64,000 bases of DNA, taken from Hippophae tibetana (lineage: Eukaryota > Streptophyta > Magnoliopsida > Rosales > Elaeagnaceae). The notes below the pieces were generated by a model that did no database searches, was not told where the DNA came from, and worked only from the letters and a program-made list of their open reading frames with translations. Positions 27,081 through 40,638 of the stretch are shown one piece after another. The position numbers and the translations under genes were made by a program. The stretch is from the NCBI GenBank assembly GCA_037013495.1, contig CM072812.1, positions 61,846,938-61,910,937 of the forward strand. The letters run 5' to 3'. Position 1 is the stretch's first letter. Each line of letters starts with the position of its first letter.

Positions 27081-28371
27081 GTGAGTTTTCACTCAAGAAT
27101 GAAAAAAAAATTAAATAATTATTGTTTTAAATCTAAAATTCAAAAAAGGATAGATGAAGGCATATAAATTATTTTCTTCACCAAGGCCCTCATTCTAAAT
27201 TATATTTAACCTTTAGGTGAACAACCTAGTAAATGAACGAAATATTAACGATTGAATTGCAAAGAACGTGTTTAAGATGATTAATAAAGAATCCTATAGA
27301 AAAAGAATCGAAAACAACGCAATATAGTGAAACCAAAATTTCTAACATCAGTAAGTTGTGTAAACAATGGAGTTTGGGTTCCCTAATGTTGAGAATAGAA
27401 CTAATGCTTTGTTGCATTTTTAGAAATCGTAACGACCTTCCATATGATTTATTATAATAGCGGTGTCAATGCATGATTTAAAAATTTTAACAGTTTAACG
27501 TTGCAACCCCAATTAATAACTTCTTTGATTTTTAAACTGTGACATGCTGCAACAATCTTATTTTTTTGAAAAACAATGATAGATTTACACACATAAAAAA
27601 GGAACAAAAAAAAGATAGGAAGAATTTAAAGAAAACTATAAAAGGAAATCCAAAGATTAAAACAACGGCAACAAAATTGATAGAAAACGCAAGGGCTGAA
27701 TGATTAAAGTTTTTTTCTTTTTATTGTGAGTTTTCACTCAAGAATGAAAAAAACAATTAAATAATTATTTTTCAAAATCTAAAATTCAAAAACGGATAGA
27801 TGAAGACATATAACCTCTTTTCTTCACCAAGGCTCTCATTTTAAATTATCTGTAACCTTTAGGTGAACAACCTAGTAACTCAACGAAATATTAACGATTG
27901 AATTGCAAAGAACGTGGTTAAGATGATTAATAAAGAATCCTATAGAAAAAGAACCAAAAACAACGCAATATGCTGATACCAAAATTTATGACATCATTAA
28001 GTTGTGTAAACAATGTAGTTTGGTTCCCAAATGTTGAGAAAAGAACTAATGCTTTGTTGCATTTTTAGAAATCGAAACGACCTTCCATATGATTTATTAT
28101 AATAGCCGTGTCGATGCACGATTTAAAATTTTTAATAGTTTAACGTTGCAACCCCAATTAATAACTTCTTTGTTTTTTAAACTGTGACATGCTGAAACAA
28201 TCTTATTATTTTGAAAAACAAAGATAGATTAACACACATAAAAAAAGGAACAAAAAAAAAGATACGAAGAATTTAAAGAAAACTATGAATGGAAATCCAA
28301 AGATTAAAACAACGACAACAGAATTGATACAAAACGCATGGAATGAAGGATTAAATTTCTTTCTTTTTATT
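27081..28371 (+). repeat. Isolated A'-B dimer
   Basis: Monomers start at 27081 (A') and 27726 (B). The A' form has 'gaatcgaaaac', 'atatagtgaaacc', 'gttccctaatg' and the tail 'caatgatagatttac...acggcaac'. The same A'-B pair recurs at 33533, 36763, 38055 and 39347 with 1292-bp spacing, so this is an outlying copy of that dimer. Here A' also carries a few private changes ('aaaaaaggatag', 'gaaggcatat'). Confidence 0.82.
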
Positions 28372-31300
28372 ATGAGTTTTCACTCACGAATGAAAAGAAC
28401 AACTAAATAATTATTGTTTTAAATCTAAAATTCAAAAACGGATAGATGAAGACATATAAATTATTTTCTTCACCAAGGCTCTCATTCTAAATTATATTTA
28501 ACCTTTAGGTGAACAACCTAGTAAATGAACGAAATATTAACGATTGAATTGCAAAGAACATGTTTAAGATGATTAATAAAGAATCCTATCGAAAAAGAAC
28601 CGAAAACAACGCAATATGGTGAAACCAAAATTTCTAACATCAGTAAGTTGTGTAAACAATGGAGTTTGGGTTCCCAAATGTTGAGAATAGAACTAATGAT
28701 TTGATGCATTTTTAGAAATCGTAACGACCTTCCATATGATTTATTATAATAGCGGTGTCAATGCATGATTTAAAAATTTTAACAGTTTAACGTTGCAACC
28801 CCAATTAATAACTTCTTTGTTTTTTAAACTGTGACATGGTGCAACAATCTTATTCTTTTGAAAAACAAAGATAGATCAACACACATAAAAAAAGGAACAA
28901 AAAAAATACGAACATTTTAAAGAAAACTATAAAAGGAAATCCAAAGATTAAAACAACGACAACAAAATTGATAGAAAACGCAAGGGATGAAGCATTAAAT
29001 TTCTTTCTTTTTATTGTGAGTTTTCACTCAAGAATGAAAAAAAAAATTAAATAATTATTGTTTTAAATCTAAAATTCAAAAACGGATAGATGAAGACATA
29101 TAAATTATTTTCTTCACCAAGGCTCTCATTCTAAATTATATTTAACCTTTAGGTGAACAACCTAGTAAATGAACGAAATATTAACGATTGAATTGCAAAG
29201 AACGTGTTTAAGATGATTAATAAAGAATCCTATAGAAAAAGAACCGAAAACAACGCAATATGGTGAAACCAAAATTTCTAACATCAGTAAGTTGTGTAAA
29301 CAATGGAGTTTGGGTTCCCAAATGTTGAGAATAGAACTAATGCTTTGTTGCATTTTTAGAAATCGTAACGACCTTCCATATGATTTATTATAATAGCGGT
29401 GTCAATGCATGATTTAAAAATTTTAACAGTTTAACGTTGCAACCCCAATTAATAACTTCTTTGTTTTTTAAACTGTGACATGGTGCAACAATCTTATTCT
29501 TTTGAAAAACAAAGATAGATCAACACACATAAAAAAAGGAACAAAAAAAATACGAAGAATTTAAAGAAAACTATAAAAGGAAATCCAAAGATTAAAACAA
29601 CGACAACAAAATTGATAGAAAACGCAAGGGATAAAGCATTAAATTTCTTTCTTTTTATTGTGAGTTTTCACTCAAGAATGAAAAAAAAATTAAATAATTA
29701 TTGTTTTAAATCTAAAATTCAAAAACGGATAGATGAAGACATATAACCTTTTTTTTTCACCACGGCTCTCATTCTAAATTACGTGTAACCTTTAGGTCAA
29801 CAAACTAGTAACTCAATGAAATATTAACAATTGAATTGGAAAGAACGTGGTTAAGATGATTAATATAGAAACCTATAGAAAAAGAACCGAAAACAACGCA
29901 ATATGGTGAAACCAAAATTTATGACATCAGTAAGTTGTGTAAACAATGGAGTTTGGGTTCCCAAATGTTGAGAATAGAACTAATGCTTTGTTGCATTTTT
30001 AGAAATCGAAACGACCTTCCATATGATTTACTATAATAGCCGTGTCGATGCACGATTTAAAATTTTTAATAGTTTAACGTTGCAACCCCAATTAATAACT
30101 TCTTTGTTTTTTAAACTGTGACAAGCTGCAACAATCTTATTCTTTTGAAAAACAAAGATAGATTAACACACATAAAAAAAGGAACAAAAAAAAAGATACG
30201 AAGAATTTAAAGAAAACTATGAATGGAAATCCAAAGATTAAAACAACGACAACAGAATTGATAGAAAACGCATAGGATGAAGGATTAAATTTCTTTCATT
30301 TTATTGTGAGTTTTCACTCACGAATGAAAAGAACAATTAAATAATTATTGTTTTAAATCTAAAATTCAAAAACGGATAGATGAAGACATATAAATTATTT
30401 TCTTCACCAAGGCTCTCATTCTAAATTATATTTAACCTTTAGGTGAACAACCTAGTAAATGAACGAAATATTAACGATTGAATTGCAAAGAACATGTTTA
30501 AGATGATTAATAAAGAATCCTATCGAAAAAGAACCGAAAACAACGCAATATGGTGAAACCAAAATTTCTAACATCAGTAAGTTGTGTAAACAATGGAGTT
30601 TGGGTTCCCAAATGTTGAGAATAGAACTAATGCTTTGATGCATTTTTAGAAATCGTAACGACCTTCCATATGATTTATTATAATAGCGGTGTCAATGCAT
30701 GATTTAAAAATTTTAACAGTTTAACGTTGCAACCCCAATTAATAACTTCTTTGTTTTTTAAACTGTGACATGGTGCAACAATCTTATTCTTTTGAAAAAC
30801 AAAGATAGATCAACACACATAAAAAAAGGAACAAAAAAAAATACGAACATTTTAAAGAAAACTATAAAAGGAAATCCAAAGATTAAAACAACGACAACAA
30901 AATTGATAGAAAACGCAAGGGATGAAGCATTAAATTTCTTTCTTTTTATTGTGAGTTTTCACTCAAGAATGAAAAAAAAAATTAAATAATTATTGTTTTA
31001 AATCTAAAATTCAAAAACGGATAGATGAAGACATATAAATTATTTTCTTCACCAAGGCTCTCATTCTAAATTATATTTAACCTTTAGGTGAACAACCTAG
31101 TAAATGAACGAAATATTAACGATTGAATTGCAAAGAACGTGTTTAAGATGATTAATAAAGAATCCTATAGAAAAAGAACCGAAAACAACGCAATATGGTG
31201 AAACCAAAATTTCTAACATCAGTAAGTTGTGTAAACAATGGAGTTTGGGTTCCCAAATGTTGAGAATAGAACTAATGCTTTGTTGCATTTTTAGAAATCG

Positions 31301-32240
31301 TAACGACCTTCCATATGATTTATTATAATAGCGGTGTCAATGCATGATTTAAAAATTTTAACAGTTTAACGTTGCAACCCCAATTAATAACTTCTTTGTT
31401 TTTTAAACTGTGACATGGTGCAACAATCTTATTCTTTTGAAAAACAAAGATAGATCAACACACATAAAAAAAGGAACAAAAAAAATACGAAGATTTTAAA
31501 GAAAACTATAAAAGGAAATCCAAAGATTAAAACAACGACAACAAAATTGATAGAAAACGCAAGGGATGAAGCATTAAATTTCTTTCTTTTTATTGTGAGT
31601 TTTCACTCAAGAATGAAAAAAAAAATTAAATAATTATTGTTTTAAATCTAAAATTCAAAAACGGATAGATGAAGACATATAAATTATTTTCTTCACCAAG
31701 GCTCTCATTCTAAATTATATTTAACATTTAGGTGAACAACCTAGTAAATGAACGAAATATTAACGATTGAATTGCAAAGAACGTGTTTAAGATGATTAAT
31801 AAAGAATCCTATAGAAAAAGAACCAAAAACAACGCAATATGGTGAAACCAAAATTTCTAACATCAGTAAGTTGTGTAAACAATGGAGTTTGGGTTCCCAA
31901 ATGTTGAGAATAGAACTAATGCTTTGTTACATTTTTAGAAATCGTAACGACATTCCATATGATTTATTATAATAGCGGTGTCAATGCATGATTTAAAAAT
32001 TTTAACAGTTTAACGTTGCAACCCCAATTAATAACTTCTTTGATTTTTAAACTGTGACATGCTGCAACAATCTTATTTTTTTGAAAAACAATGATAGATT
32101 TACACACATAAAAAAGGAACAAAAAAAAGATAGGAAGAATTTAAAGAAAACTATAAAAGGAAATCCAAAGATTAAAACAACGGCAACAAAATTGATAGAA
32201 AACGCAAGGGCTGAATGATTAAATTTTTTTTCTTTTTATT
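28372..32240 (+). repeat. A/G monomer block (A-A-G-A-A-A)
   Basis: Monomers start at 28372 (A with 'cctatcg' and 'tttgatgc'), 29016 (A), 29660 (G), 30306 (A with 'cctatcg' and 'tttgatgc'), 30951 (A) and 31595 (A). The G monomer has 'caccacggc', 'attacgtg', 'aggtcaac', 'attggaaag' and 'atatagaaacc'. The monomer at 31595 has the rare 'ttaacatttagg', which recurs only at 41927. The three-monomer step from 28372 to 30306 (1934 bp) suggests a former trimer. Two parts of this block recur about 10.3 and 12.9 kb downstream. Confidence 0.83.
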
Positions 32241-32886
32241 GTGAGTTTTCACTCAAGAATGAAAAAAACAATTAAATAATTATTTTTTAAAATCTAAAAT
32301 TCAAAAACGGATAGATGAAGACATATAACCTCTTTTCTTCACCAAGGCTCTCATTCTAAATTATATTTAACCTTTAGGTGAACAACCTAGTAAATGAACG
32401 AAATATTAACGATTGAATTGCAAAGAACATGTTTAAGATGATTAATAAAGAATCCTATCGAAAAAGAACCGAAAACAACGCAATATAGTGAAACCAAAAT
32501 TTCTAACATCAGTAAGTTGTGTAAACAATGGAGTTTGGGTTCCCTAATGTTGAGAATAGAACTAATGCTTTGTTGCATTTTTAGAAATCGTAACGACCTT
32601 CCATATGATTTATTATAATAGCGGTGTCATTGCATGATTTAAAAATTTTAACAGTTTAACGTTGCAACCCCAATTAATAACTTCTTTGATTTTTAAACTG
32701 TGACATGCTGCAACAATCTTATTTTTTTGAAAAACAATGATAGATTTACACACATAAAAAAGGAACAAAAAAAAGATAGGAAGAATTTAAAGAAAACTAT
32801 AAAAGGAAATCCAAAGATTAAAACAACGGCAACAAAATTGATAGAAAACGCAAGGGCTGAATGATTAAAGTTTTTTTCTTTTTATT
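32241..32886 (+). repeat. Chimeric B/A monomer
   Basis: The head carries B variants ('tttaaaatctaaa' and 'acctcttttcttcacc'). From about 32350 the monomer has A variants ('attatatttaacc', 'taaatgaacg', 'gtaacgacc'). The switch falls within about 30 bp of sequence common to both classes ('accaaggctctcatt'). This is the expected product of crossover or conversion between neighbouring classes. The same junction at 35471 means the recombinant was later copied. Confidence 0.82.
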
Positions 32887-34824
32887 GTGAGTTTTCACTC
32901 AAGAATGAAAAAAACAATTAAATAATTATTTTTCAAAATCTAAAATTCAAAAACGGATAGATGAAGACATATAACCTCTTTTCTTCACCAAGGCTCTCAT
33001 TCTAAATTATCTGTAACCTTTAGGTCAACAAACTAGTAACTCAACGAAATATTAACGATTGAATTGCAAAGAACGTGGTTAAGATGATTAATAAAGAATC
33101 CTATAGAAAAAGAACCAAAAACAACGCAATATGCTGATACCAAAATTTATGACATCATTAAGTTGTGTAAACAATGTAGTTTGGTTCCCAAATGTTGAGA
33201 AAAGAACTAATGCTTTGTTGCATTTTTAGAAATCGAAACGACCTTCCATATGATTTATTATAATAGCCGTGTCGATGCACGATTTAAAATTTTTAATAGT
33301 TTAACGTTGCAACCCCAATTAATAACTTCTTTGTTTTTTAAACTGTGACATGCTGAAACAATCTTATTTTTTTGAAAAACAAAGATAGATTAACACACAT
33401 AAAAAAAGGAACAAAAAAAAAGATACGAAGAATTTAAAGAAAACTATGAATGGAAATCCAAAGATTAAAACAACGACAACAGAATTGATACAAAACGCAT
33501 GGAATGAAGGATTAAATTTCTTTCTTTTTATTATGAGTTTTCACTCACGAATGAAAAGAACAATTAAATAATTATTGTTTTAAATCTAAAATTCAAAAAC
33601 GGATAGATGAAGACATATAAATTATTTTCTTCACCAAGGCTCTCATTCTAAATTATATTTAACCTTTAGGTGAACAACCTAGTAAATGAACGAAATATTA
33701 ACGATTGAATTGCAAAGAACGTGTTTAAGATGATTAATAAAGAATCCTATAGAAAAAGAATCGAAAACAACGCAATATAGTGAAACCAAAATTTCTAACA
33801 TCAGTAAGTTGTGTAAACAATGGAGTTTGGGTTCCCTAATGTTGAGAATAGAACTAATGCTTTGTTGCATTTTTAGAAATCGTAACGACCTTCCATATGA
33901 TTTATTATAATAGCGGTGTCATTGCATGATTTAAAAATTTTAACAGTTTAACGTTGCAACCCCAATTAATAACTTCTTTGATTTTTAAACTGTGACATGC
34001 TGCAACAATCTTATTTTTTTGAAAAACAATGATAGATTTACACACATAAAAAAGGAACAAAAAAAAGATAGGAAGAATTTAAAGAAAACTATAAAAGGAA
34101 ATCCAAAGATTAAAACAACGGCAACAAAATTGATAGAAAACGCAAGGGCTGAATGATTAAAGTTTTTTTCTTTTTATTGTGAGTTTTCACTCAAGAATGA
34201 AAAAAACAATTAAATAATTATTTTTCAAAATCTAAAATTCAAAAACGGATAGATGAAGACATATAACCTCTTTTCTTCACCAAGGCTCTCATTTTAAATT
34301 ATCTGTAACCTTTAGGTGAACAACCTAGTAACTCAACGAAATATTAACGATTGAATTGCAAAGAACGTGGTTAAGATGATTAATAAAGAATCCTATAGAA
34401 AAAGAACCAAAAACAACGCAATATGCTGATACCAAAATTTATGACATCATTAAGTTGTGTAAACAATGTAGTTTGGTTCCCAAATGTTGAGAAAAGAACT
34501 AATGCTTTGTTGCATTTTTAGAAATCGAAACGACCTTCCATATGATTTATTATAATAGCCGTGTCGATGCACGATTTAAAATTTTTAATAGTTTAACGTT
34601 GCAACCCCAATTAATAACTTCTTTGTTTTTTAAACTGTGACATGCTGAAACAATCTTATTTTTTTGAAAAACAAAGATAGATTAACACACATAAAAAAAG
34701 GAACAAAAAAAAAGATACGAAGAATTTAAAGAAAACTATGAATGGAAATCCAAAGATTAAAACAACGACAACAGAATTGATACAAAACGCATGGAATGAA
34801 GGATTAAATTTCTTTCTTTTTATT
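32241..34824 (+). repeat. Four-monomer block (B/A chimera, B, A', B), copy 1
   Basis: Monomers start at 32241 (chimera), 32887 (B with 'attctaaattatctg' and 'aggtcaac'), 33533 (A') and 34179 (B). The same four recur from 35471, exactly 3230 bp (5 x 646) downstream, with no or very few differences noticed by eye. One ordinary A monomer (34825) lies between the two copies. Confidence 0.87.
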
Positions 34825-35470
34825 GTGAGTTTTCACTCACGAATGAAAAGAACAATTAAATAATTATTGTTTTAAATCTAAAATTCAAAAACGGATAGAT
34901 GAAGACATACAAATTATTTTCTTCACCAAGGCTCTCATTCTAAATTATATTTAACCTTTAGGTGAACAACCTAGTAAATGAACGAAATATTAACGATTGA
35001 ATTGCAAAGAACATGTTTAAGATGATTAATAAAGAATCCTATCGAAAAAGAACCGAAAACAACGCAATATGGTGAAACCAAAATTTCTAACATCAGTAAG
35101 TTGTGTAAACAATGGAGTTTGGGTTCCCTAATGTTGAGAATAGAACTAATGCTTTGTTGCATTTTTAGAAATCGTAACGACCTTCCATATGATTTATTAT
35201 AATAGCGGTGTCATTGCATGATTTAAAAATTTTAACAGTTTAACGTTGCAACCCCAATTAATAACTTCTTTGATTTTTAAACTGTGACATGCTGCAACAA
35301 TCTTATTTTTTTGAAAAACAATGATAGATTTACACACATAAAAAAGGAACAAAAAAAAGATAGGAAGAATTTAAAGAAAACTATAAAAGGAAATCCAAAG
35401 ATTAAAACAACGGCAACAAAATTGATAGAAAACGCAAGGGCTGAATGATTAAATTTTTTTTCTTTTTATT
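34825..35470 (+). repeat. Single A monomer separating two identical four-monomer blocks
   Basis: This A monomer has 'gacatacaaattattttc' where other A copies have 'gacatataaattattttc'. It also has 'cctatcg', 'atatggtgaaacc' and 'gttccctaatg', so it is intermediate between A and A'. It fills the fifth position of the 3230-bp period; the equivalent position in the next period, at 38055, is an A' monomer instead. Confidence 0.8.
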
Positions 35471-36116
35471 GTGAGTTTTCACTCAAGAATGAAAAAAACA
35501 ATTAAATAATTATTTTTTAAAATCTAAAATTCAAAAACGGATAGATGAAGACATATAACCTCTTTTCTTCACCAAGGCTCTCATTCTAAATTATATTTAA
35601 CCTTTAGGTGAACAACCTAGTAAATGAACGAAATATTAACGATTGAATTGCAAAGAACATGTTTAAGATGATTAATAAAGAATCCTATCGAAAAAGAACC
35701 GAAAACAACGCAATATAGTGAAACCAAAATTTCTAACATCAGTAAGTTGTGTAAACAATGGAGTTTGGGTTCCCTAATGTTGAGAATAGAACTAATGCTT
35801 TGTTGCATTTTTAGAAATCGTAACGACCTTCCATATGATTTATTATAATAGCGGTGTCATTGCATGATTTAAAAATTTTAACAGTTTAACGTTGCAACCC
35901 CAATTAATAACTTCTTTGATTTTTAAACTGTGACATGCTGCAACAATCTTATTTTTTTGAAAAACAATGATAGATTTACACACATAAAAAAGGAACAAAA
36001 AAAAGATAGGAAGAATTTAAAGAAAACTATAAAAGGAAATCCAAAGATTAAAACAACGGCAACAAAATTGATAGAAAACGCAAGGGCTGAATGATTAAAG
36101 TTTTTTTCTTTTTATT
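35471..36116 (+). repeat. Chimeric B/A monomer, second copy
   Basis: It has the same B head and A body as the monomer 3230 bp upstream, with the switch in the same 'accaaggctctcatt' interval around 35571-35595. Sharing an identical junction argues for duplication of one recombinant rather than two independent events. Confidence 0.82.
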
Positions 36117-36762
36117 GTGAGTTTTCACTCAAGAATGAAAAAAACAATTAAATAATTATTTTTCAAAATCTAAAATTCAAAAACGGATAGATGAAGACAT
36201 ATAACCTCTTTTCTTCACCAAGGCTCTCATTCTAAATTATCTGTAACCTTTAGGTCAACAAACTAGTAACTCAACGAAATATTAACGATTGAATTGCAAA
36301 GAACGTGGTTAAGATGATTAATAAAGAATCCTATAGAAAAAGAACCAAAAACAACGCAATATGCTGATACCAAAATTTATGACATCATTAAGTTGTGTAA
36401 ACAATGTAGTTTGGTTCCCAAATGTTGAGAAAAGAACTAATGCTTTGTTGCATTTTTAGAAATCGAAACGACCTTCCATATGATTTATTATAATAGCCGT
36501 GTCGATGCACGATTTAAAATTTTTAATAGTTTAACGTTGCAACCCCAATTAATAACTTCTTTGTTTTTTAAACTGTGACATGCTGAAACAATCTTATTTT
36601 TTTGAAAAACAAAGATAGATTAACACACATAAAAAAAGGAACAAAAAAAAAGATACGAAGAATTTAAAGAAAACTATGAATGGAAATCCAAAGATTAAAA
36701 CAACGACAACAGAATTGATACAAAACGCATGGAATGAAGGATTAAATTTCTTTCTTTTTATT

Positions 36763-39700
36763 ATGAGTTTTCACTCACGAATGAAAAGAACAATTAAATA
36801 ATTATTGTTTTAAATCTAAAATTCAAAAACGGATAGATGAAGACATATAAATTATTTTCTTCACCAAGGCTCTCATTCTAAATTATATTTAACCTTTAGG
36901 TGAACAACCTAGTAAATGAACGAAATATTAACGATTGAATTGCAAAGAACGTGTTTAAGATGATTAATAAAGAATCCTATAGAAAAAGAATCGAAAACAA
37001 CGCAATATAGTGAAACCAAAATTTCTAACATCAGTAAGTTGTGTAAACAATGGAGTTTGGGTTCCCTAATGTTGAGAATAGAACTAATGCTTTGTTGCAT
37101 TTTTAGAAATCGTAACGACCTTCCATATGATTTATTATAATAGCGGTGTCATTGCATGATTTAAAAATTTTAACAGTTTAACGTTGCAACCCCAATTAAT
37201 AACTTCTTTGATTTTTAAACTGTGACATGCTGCAACAATCTTATTTTTTTGAAAAACAATGATAGATTTACACACATAAAAAAGGAACAAAAAAAAGATA
37301 GGAAGAATTTAAAGAAAACTATAAAAGGAAATCCAAAGATTAAAACAACGGCAACAAAATTGATAGAAAACGCAAGGGCTGAATGATTAAAGTTTTTTTC
37401 TTTTTATTGTGAGTTTTCACTCAAGAATGAAAAAAACAATTAAATAATTATTTTTCAAAATCTAAAATTCAAAAACGGATAGATGAAGACATATAACCTC
37501 TTTTCTTCACCAAGGCTCTCATTTTAAATTATCTGTAACCTTTAGGTGAACAACCTAGTAACTCAACGAAATATTAACGATTGAATTGCAAAGAACGTGG
37601 TTAAGATGATTAATAAAGAATCCTATAGAAAAAGAACCAAAAACAACGCAATATGCTGATACCAAAATTTATGACATCATTAAGTTGTGTAAACAATGTA
37701 GTTTGGTTCCCAAATGTTGAGAAAAGAACTAATGCTTTGTTGCATTTTTAGAAATCGAAACGACCTTCCATATGATTTATTATAATAGCCGTGTCGATGC
37801 ACGATTTAAAATTTTTAATAGTTTAACGTTGCAACCCCAATTAATAACTTCTTTGTTTTTTAAACTGTGACATGCTGAAACAATCTTATTTTTTTGAAAA
37901 ACAAAGATAGATTAACACACATAAAAAAAGGAACAAAAAAAAAGATACGAAGAATTTAAAGAAAACTATGAATGGAAATCCAAAGATTAAAACAACGACA
38001 ACAGAATTGATACAAAACGCATGGAATGAAGGATTAAATTTCTTTCTTTTTATTATGAGTTTTCACTCACGAATGAAAAGAACAATTAAATAATTATTGT
38101 TTTAAATCTAAAATTCAAAAACGGATAGATGAAGACATATAAATTATTTTCTTCACCAAGGCTCTCATTCTAAATTATATTTAACCTTTAGGTGAACAAC
38201 CTAGTAAATGAACGAAATATTAACGATTGAATTGCAAAGAACGTGTTTAAGATGATTAATAAAGAATCCTATAGAAAAAGAATCGAAAACAACGCAATAT
38301 AGTGAAACCAAAATTTCTAACATCAGTAAGTTGTGTAAACAATGGAGTTTGGGTTCCCTAATGTTGAGAATAGAACTAATGCTTTGTTGCATTTTTAGAA
38401 ATCGTAACGACCTTCCATATGATTTATTATAATAGCGGTGTCATTGCATGATTTAAAAATTTTAACAGTTTAACGTTGCAACCCCAATTAATAACTTCTT
38501 TGATTTTTAAACTGTGACATGCTGCAACAATCTTATTTTTTTGAAAAACAATGATAGATTTACACACATAAAAAAGGAACAAAAAAAAGATAGGAAGAAT
38601 TTAAAGAAAACTATAAAAGGAAATCCAAAGATTAAAACAACGGCAACAAAATTGATAGAAAACGCAAGGGCTGAATGATTAAAGTTTTTTTCTTTTTATT
38701 GTGAGTTTTCACTCAAGAATGAAAAAAACAATTAAATAATTATTTTTCAAAATCTAAAATTCAAAAACGGATAGATGAAGACATATAACCTCTTTTCTTC
38801 ACCAAGGCTCTCATTTTAAATTATCTGTAACCTTTAGGTGAACAACCTAGTAACTCAACGAAATATTAACGATTGAATTGCAAAGAACGTGGTTAAGATG
38901 ATTAATAAAGAATCCTATAGAAAAAGAACCAAAAACAACGCAATATGCTGATACCAAAATTTATGACATCATTAAGTTGTGTAAACAATGTAGTTTGGTT
39001 CCCAAATGTTGAGAAAAGAACTAATGCTTTGTTGCATTTTTAGAAATCGAAACGACCTTCCATATGATTTATTATAATAGCCGTGTCGATGCACGATTTA
39101 AAATTTTTAATAGTTTAACGTTGCAACCCCAATTAATAACTTCTTTGTTTTTTAAACTGTGACATGCTGAAACAATCTTATTTTTTTGAAAAACAAAGAT
39201 AGATTAACACACATAAAAAAAGGAACAAAAAAAAAGATACGAAGAATTTAAAGAAAACTATGAATGGAAATCCAAAGATTAAAACAACGACAACAGAATT
39301 GATACAAAACGCATGGAATGAAGGATTAAATTTCTTTCTTTTTATTATGAGTTTTCACTCACGAATGAAAAGAACAATTAAATAATTATTGTTTTAAATC
39401 TAAAATTCAAAAACGGATAGATGAAGACATATAAATTATTTTCTTCACCAAGGCTCTCATTCTAAATTATATTTAACCTTTAGGTGAACAACCTAGTAAA
39501 TGAACGAAATATTAACGATTGAATTGCAAAGAACGTGTTTAAGATGATTAATAAAGAATCCTATAGAAAAAGAATCGAAAACAACGCAATATAGTGAAAC
39601 CAAAATTTCTAACATCAGTAAGTTGTGTAAACAATGGAGTTTGGGTTCCCTAATGTTGAGAATAGAACTAATGCTTTGTTGCATTTTTAGAAATCGTAAC

Positions 39701-40638
39701 GACCTTCCATATGATTTATTATAATAGCGGTGTCATTGCATGATTTAAAAATTTTAACAGTTTAACGTTGCAACCCCAATTAATAACTTCTTTGATTTTT
39801 AAACTGTGACATGCTGCAACAATCTTATTTTTTTGAAAAACAATGATAGATTTACACACATAAAAAAGGAACAAAAAAAAGATAGGAAGAATTTAAAGAA
39901 AACTATAAAAGGAAATCCAAAGATTAAAACAACGGCAACAAAATTGATAGAAAACGCAAGGGCTGAATGATTAAAGTTTTTTTCTTTTTATTGTGAGTTT
40001 TCACTCAAGAATGAAAAAAACAATTAAATAATTATTTTTCAAAATCTAAAATTCAAAAACGGATAGATGAAGACATATAACCTCTTTTCTTCACCAAGGC
40101 TCTCATTTTAAATTATCTGTAACCTTTAGGTGAACAACCTAGTAACTCAACGAAATATTAACGATTGAATTGCAAAGAACGTGTTTAAGATGATTAATAA
40201 AGAATCCTATAGAAAAAGAACCAAAAACAACGCAATATGCTGATACCAAAATTTATGACATCATTAAGTTGTGTAAACAATGTAGTTTGGTTCCCAAATG
40301 TTGAGAAAAGAACTAATGCTTTGTTGCATTTTTAGAAATCGAAACGACCTTCCATATGATTTATTATAATAGCCGTGTCGATGCACGATTTAAAATTTTT
40401 AATAGTTTAACGTTGCAACCCCAATTAATAACTTCTTTGTTTTTTAAACTGTGACATGCTGAAACAATCTTATTTTTTTGAAAAACAAAGATAGATTAAC
40501 ACACATAAAAAAAGGAACAAAAAAAAAGATACGAAGAATTTAAAGAAAACTATGAATGGAAATCCAAAGATTAAAACAACGACAACAGAATTGATACAAA
40601 ACGCATGGAATGAAGGATTAAATTTCTTTCTTTTTATT
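36763..40638 (+). repeat. A'-B dimer, three tandem 1292-bp copies
   Basis: The copies are 36763-38054, 38055-39346 and 39347-40638. Each monomer is exactly 646 bp. I saw no difference between the first two copies. The third differs at about one site ('aacgtgtttaag' near 40180 where the others have 'aacgtggttaag'). The A' anchors read 'atgagttttcactcac' and the B anchors 'gtgagttttcactcaag'. A further copy lies at 33533-34824. Exact length conservation and near identity point to very recent amplification. Confidence 0.92.
37921..37990 (+). repeat. Purine-rich A-tract segment of the monomer (representative)
   Basis: In this B monomer 54 of 70 bases are purines, with A-runs of 7 and 9 bases whose centres lie about 11 bp apart. 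A pyrimidine-rich stretch ('tttctttctttttatt') follows at about 38039-38054. Every monomer has an equivalent segment about 500-600 bp after its anchor. Run lengths vary between copies and explain much of the monomer length variation. A-runs spaced near the helical repeat usually bend DNA; bending is inferred, not shown. Confidence 0.6.

Larger units (their letters stand above)
35471..38054 (+). repeat. Four-monomer block (B/A chimera, B, A', B), copy 2
   Basis: Monomers start at 35471 (chimera), 36117 (B with 'aggtcaac'), 36763 (A') and 37409 (B). It repeats 32241-34824 at an offset of 3230 bp. Its last two monomers are also the first copy of the three tandem A'-B dimers that follow, so two repeat periods (5 and 2 monomers) overlap here. 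Confidence 0.87.
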
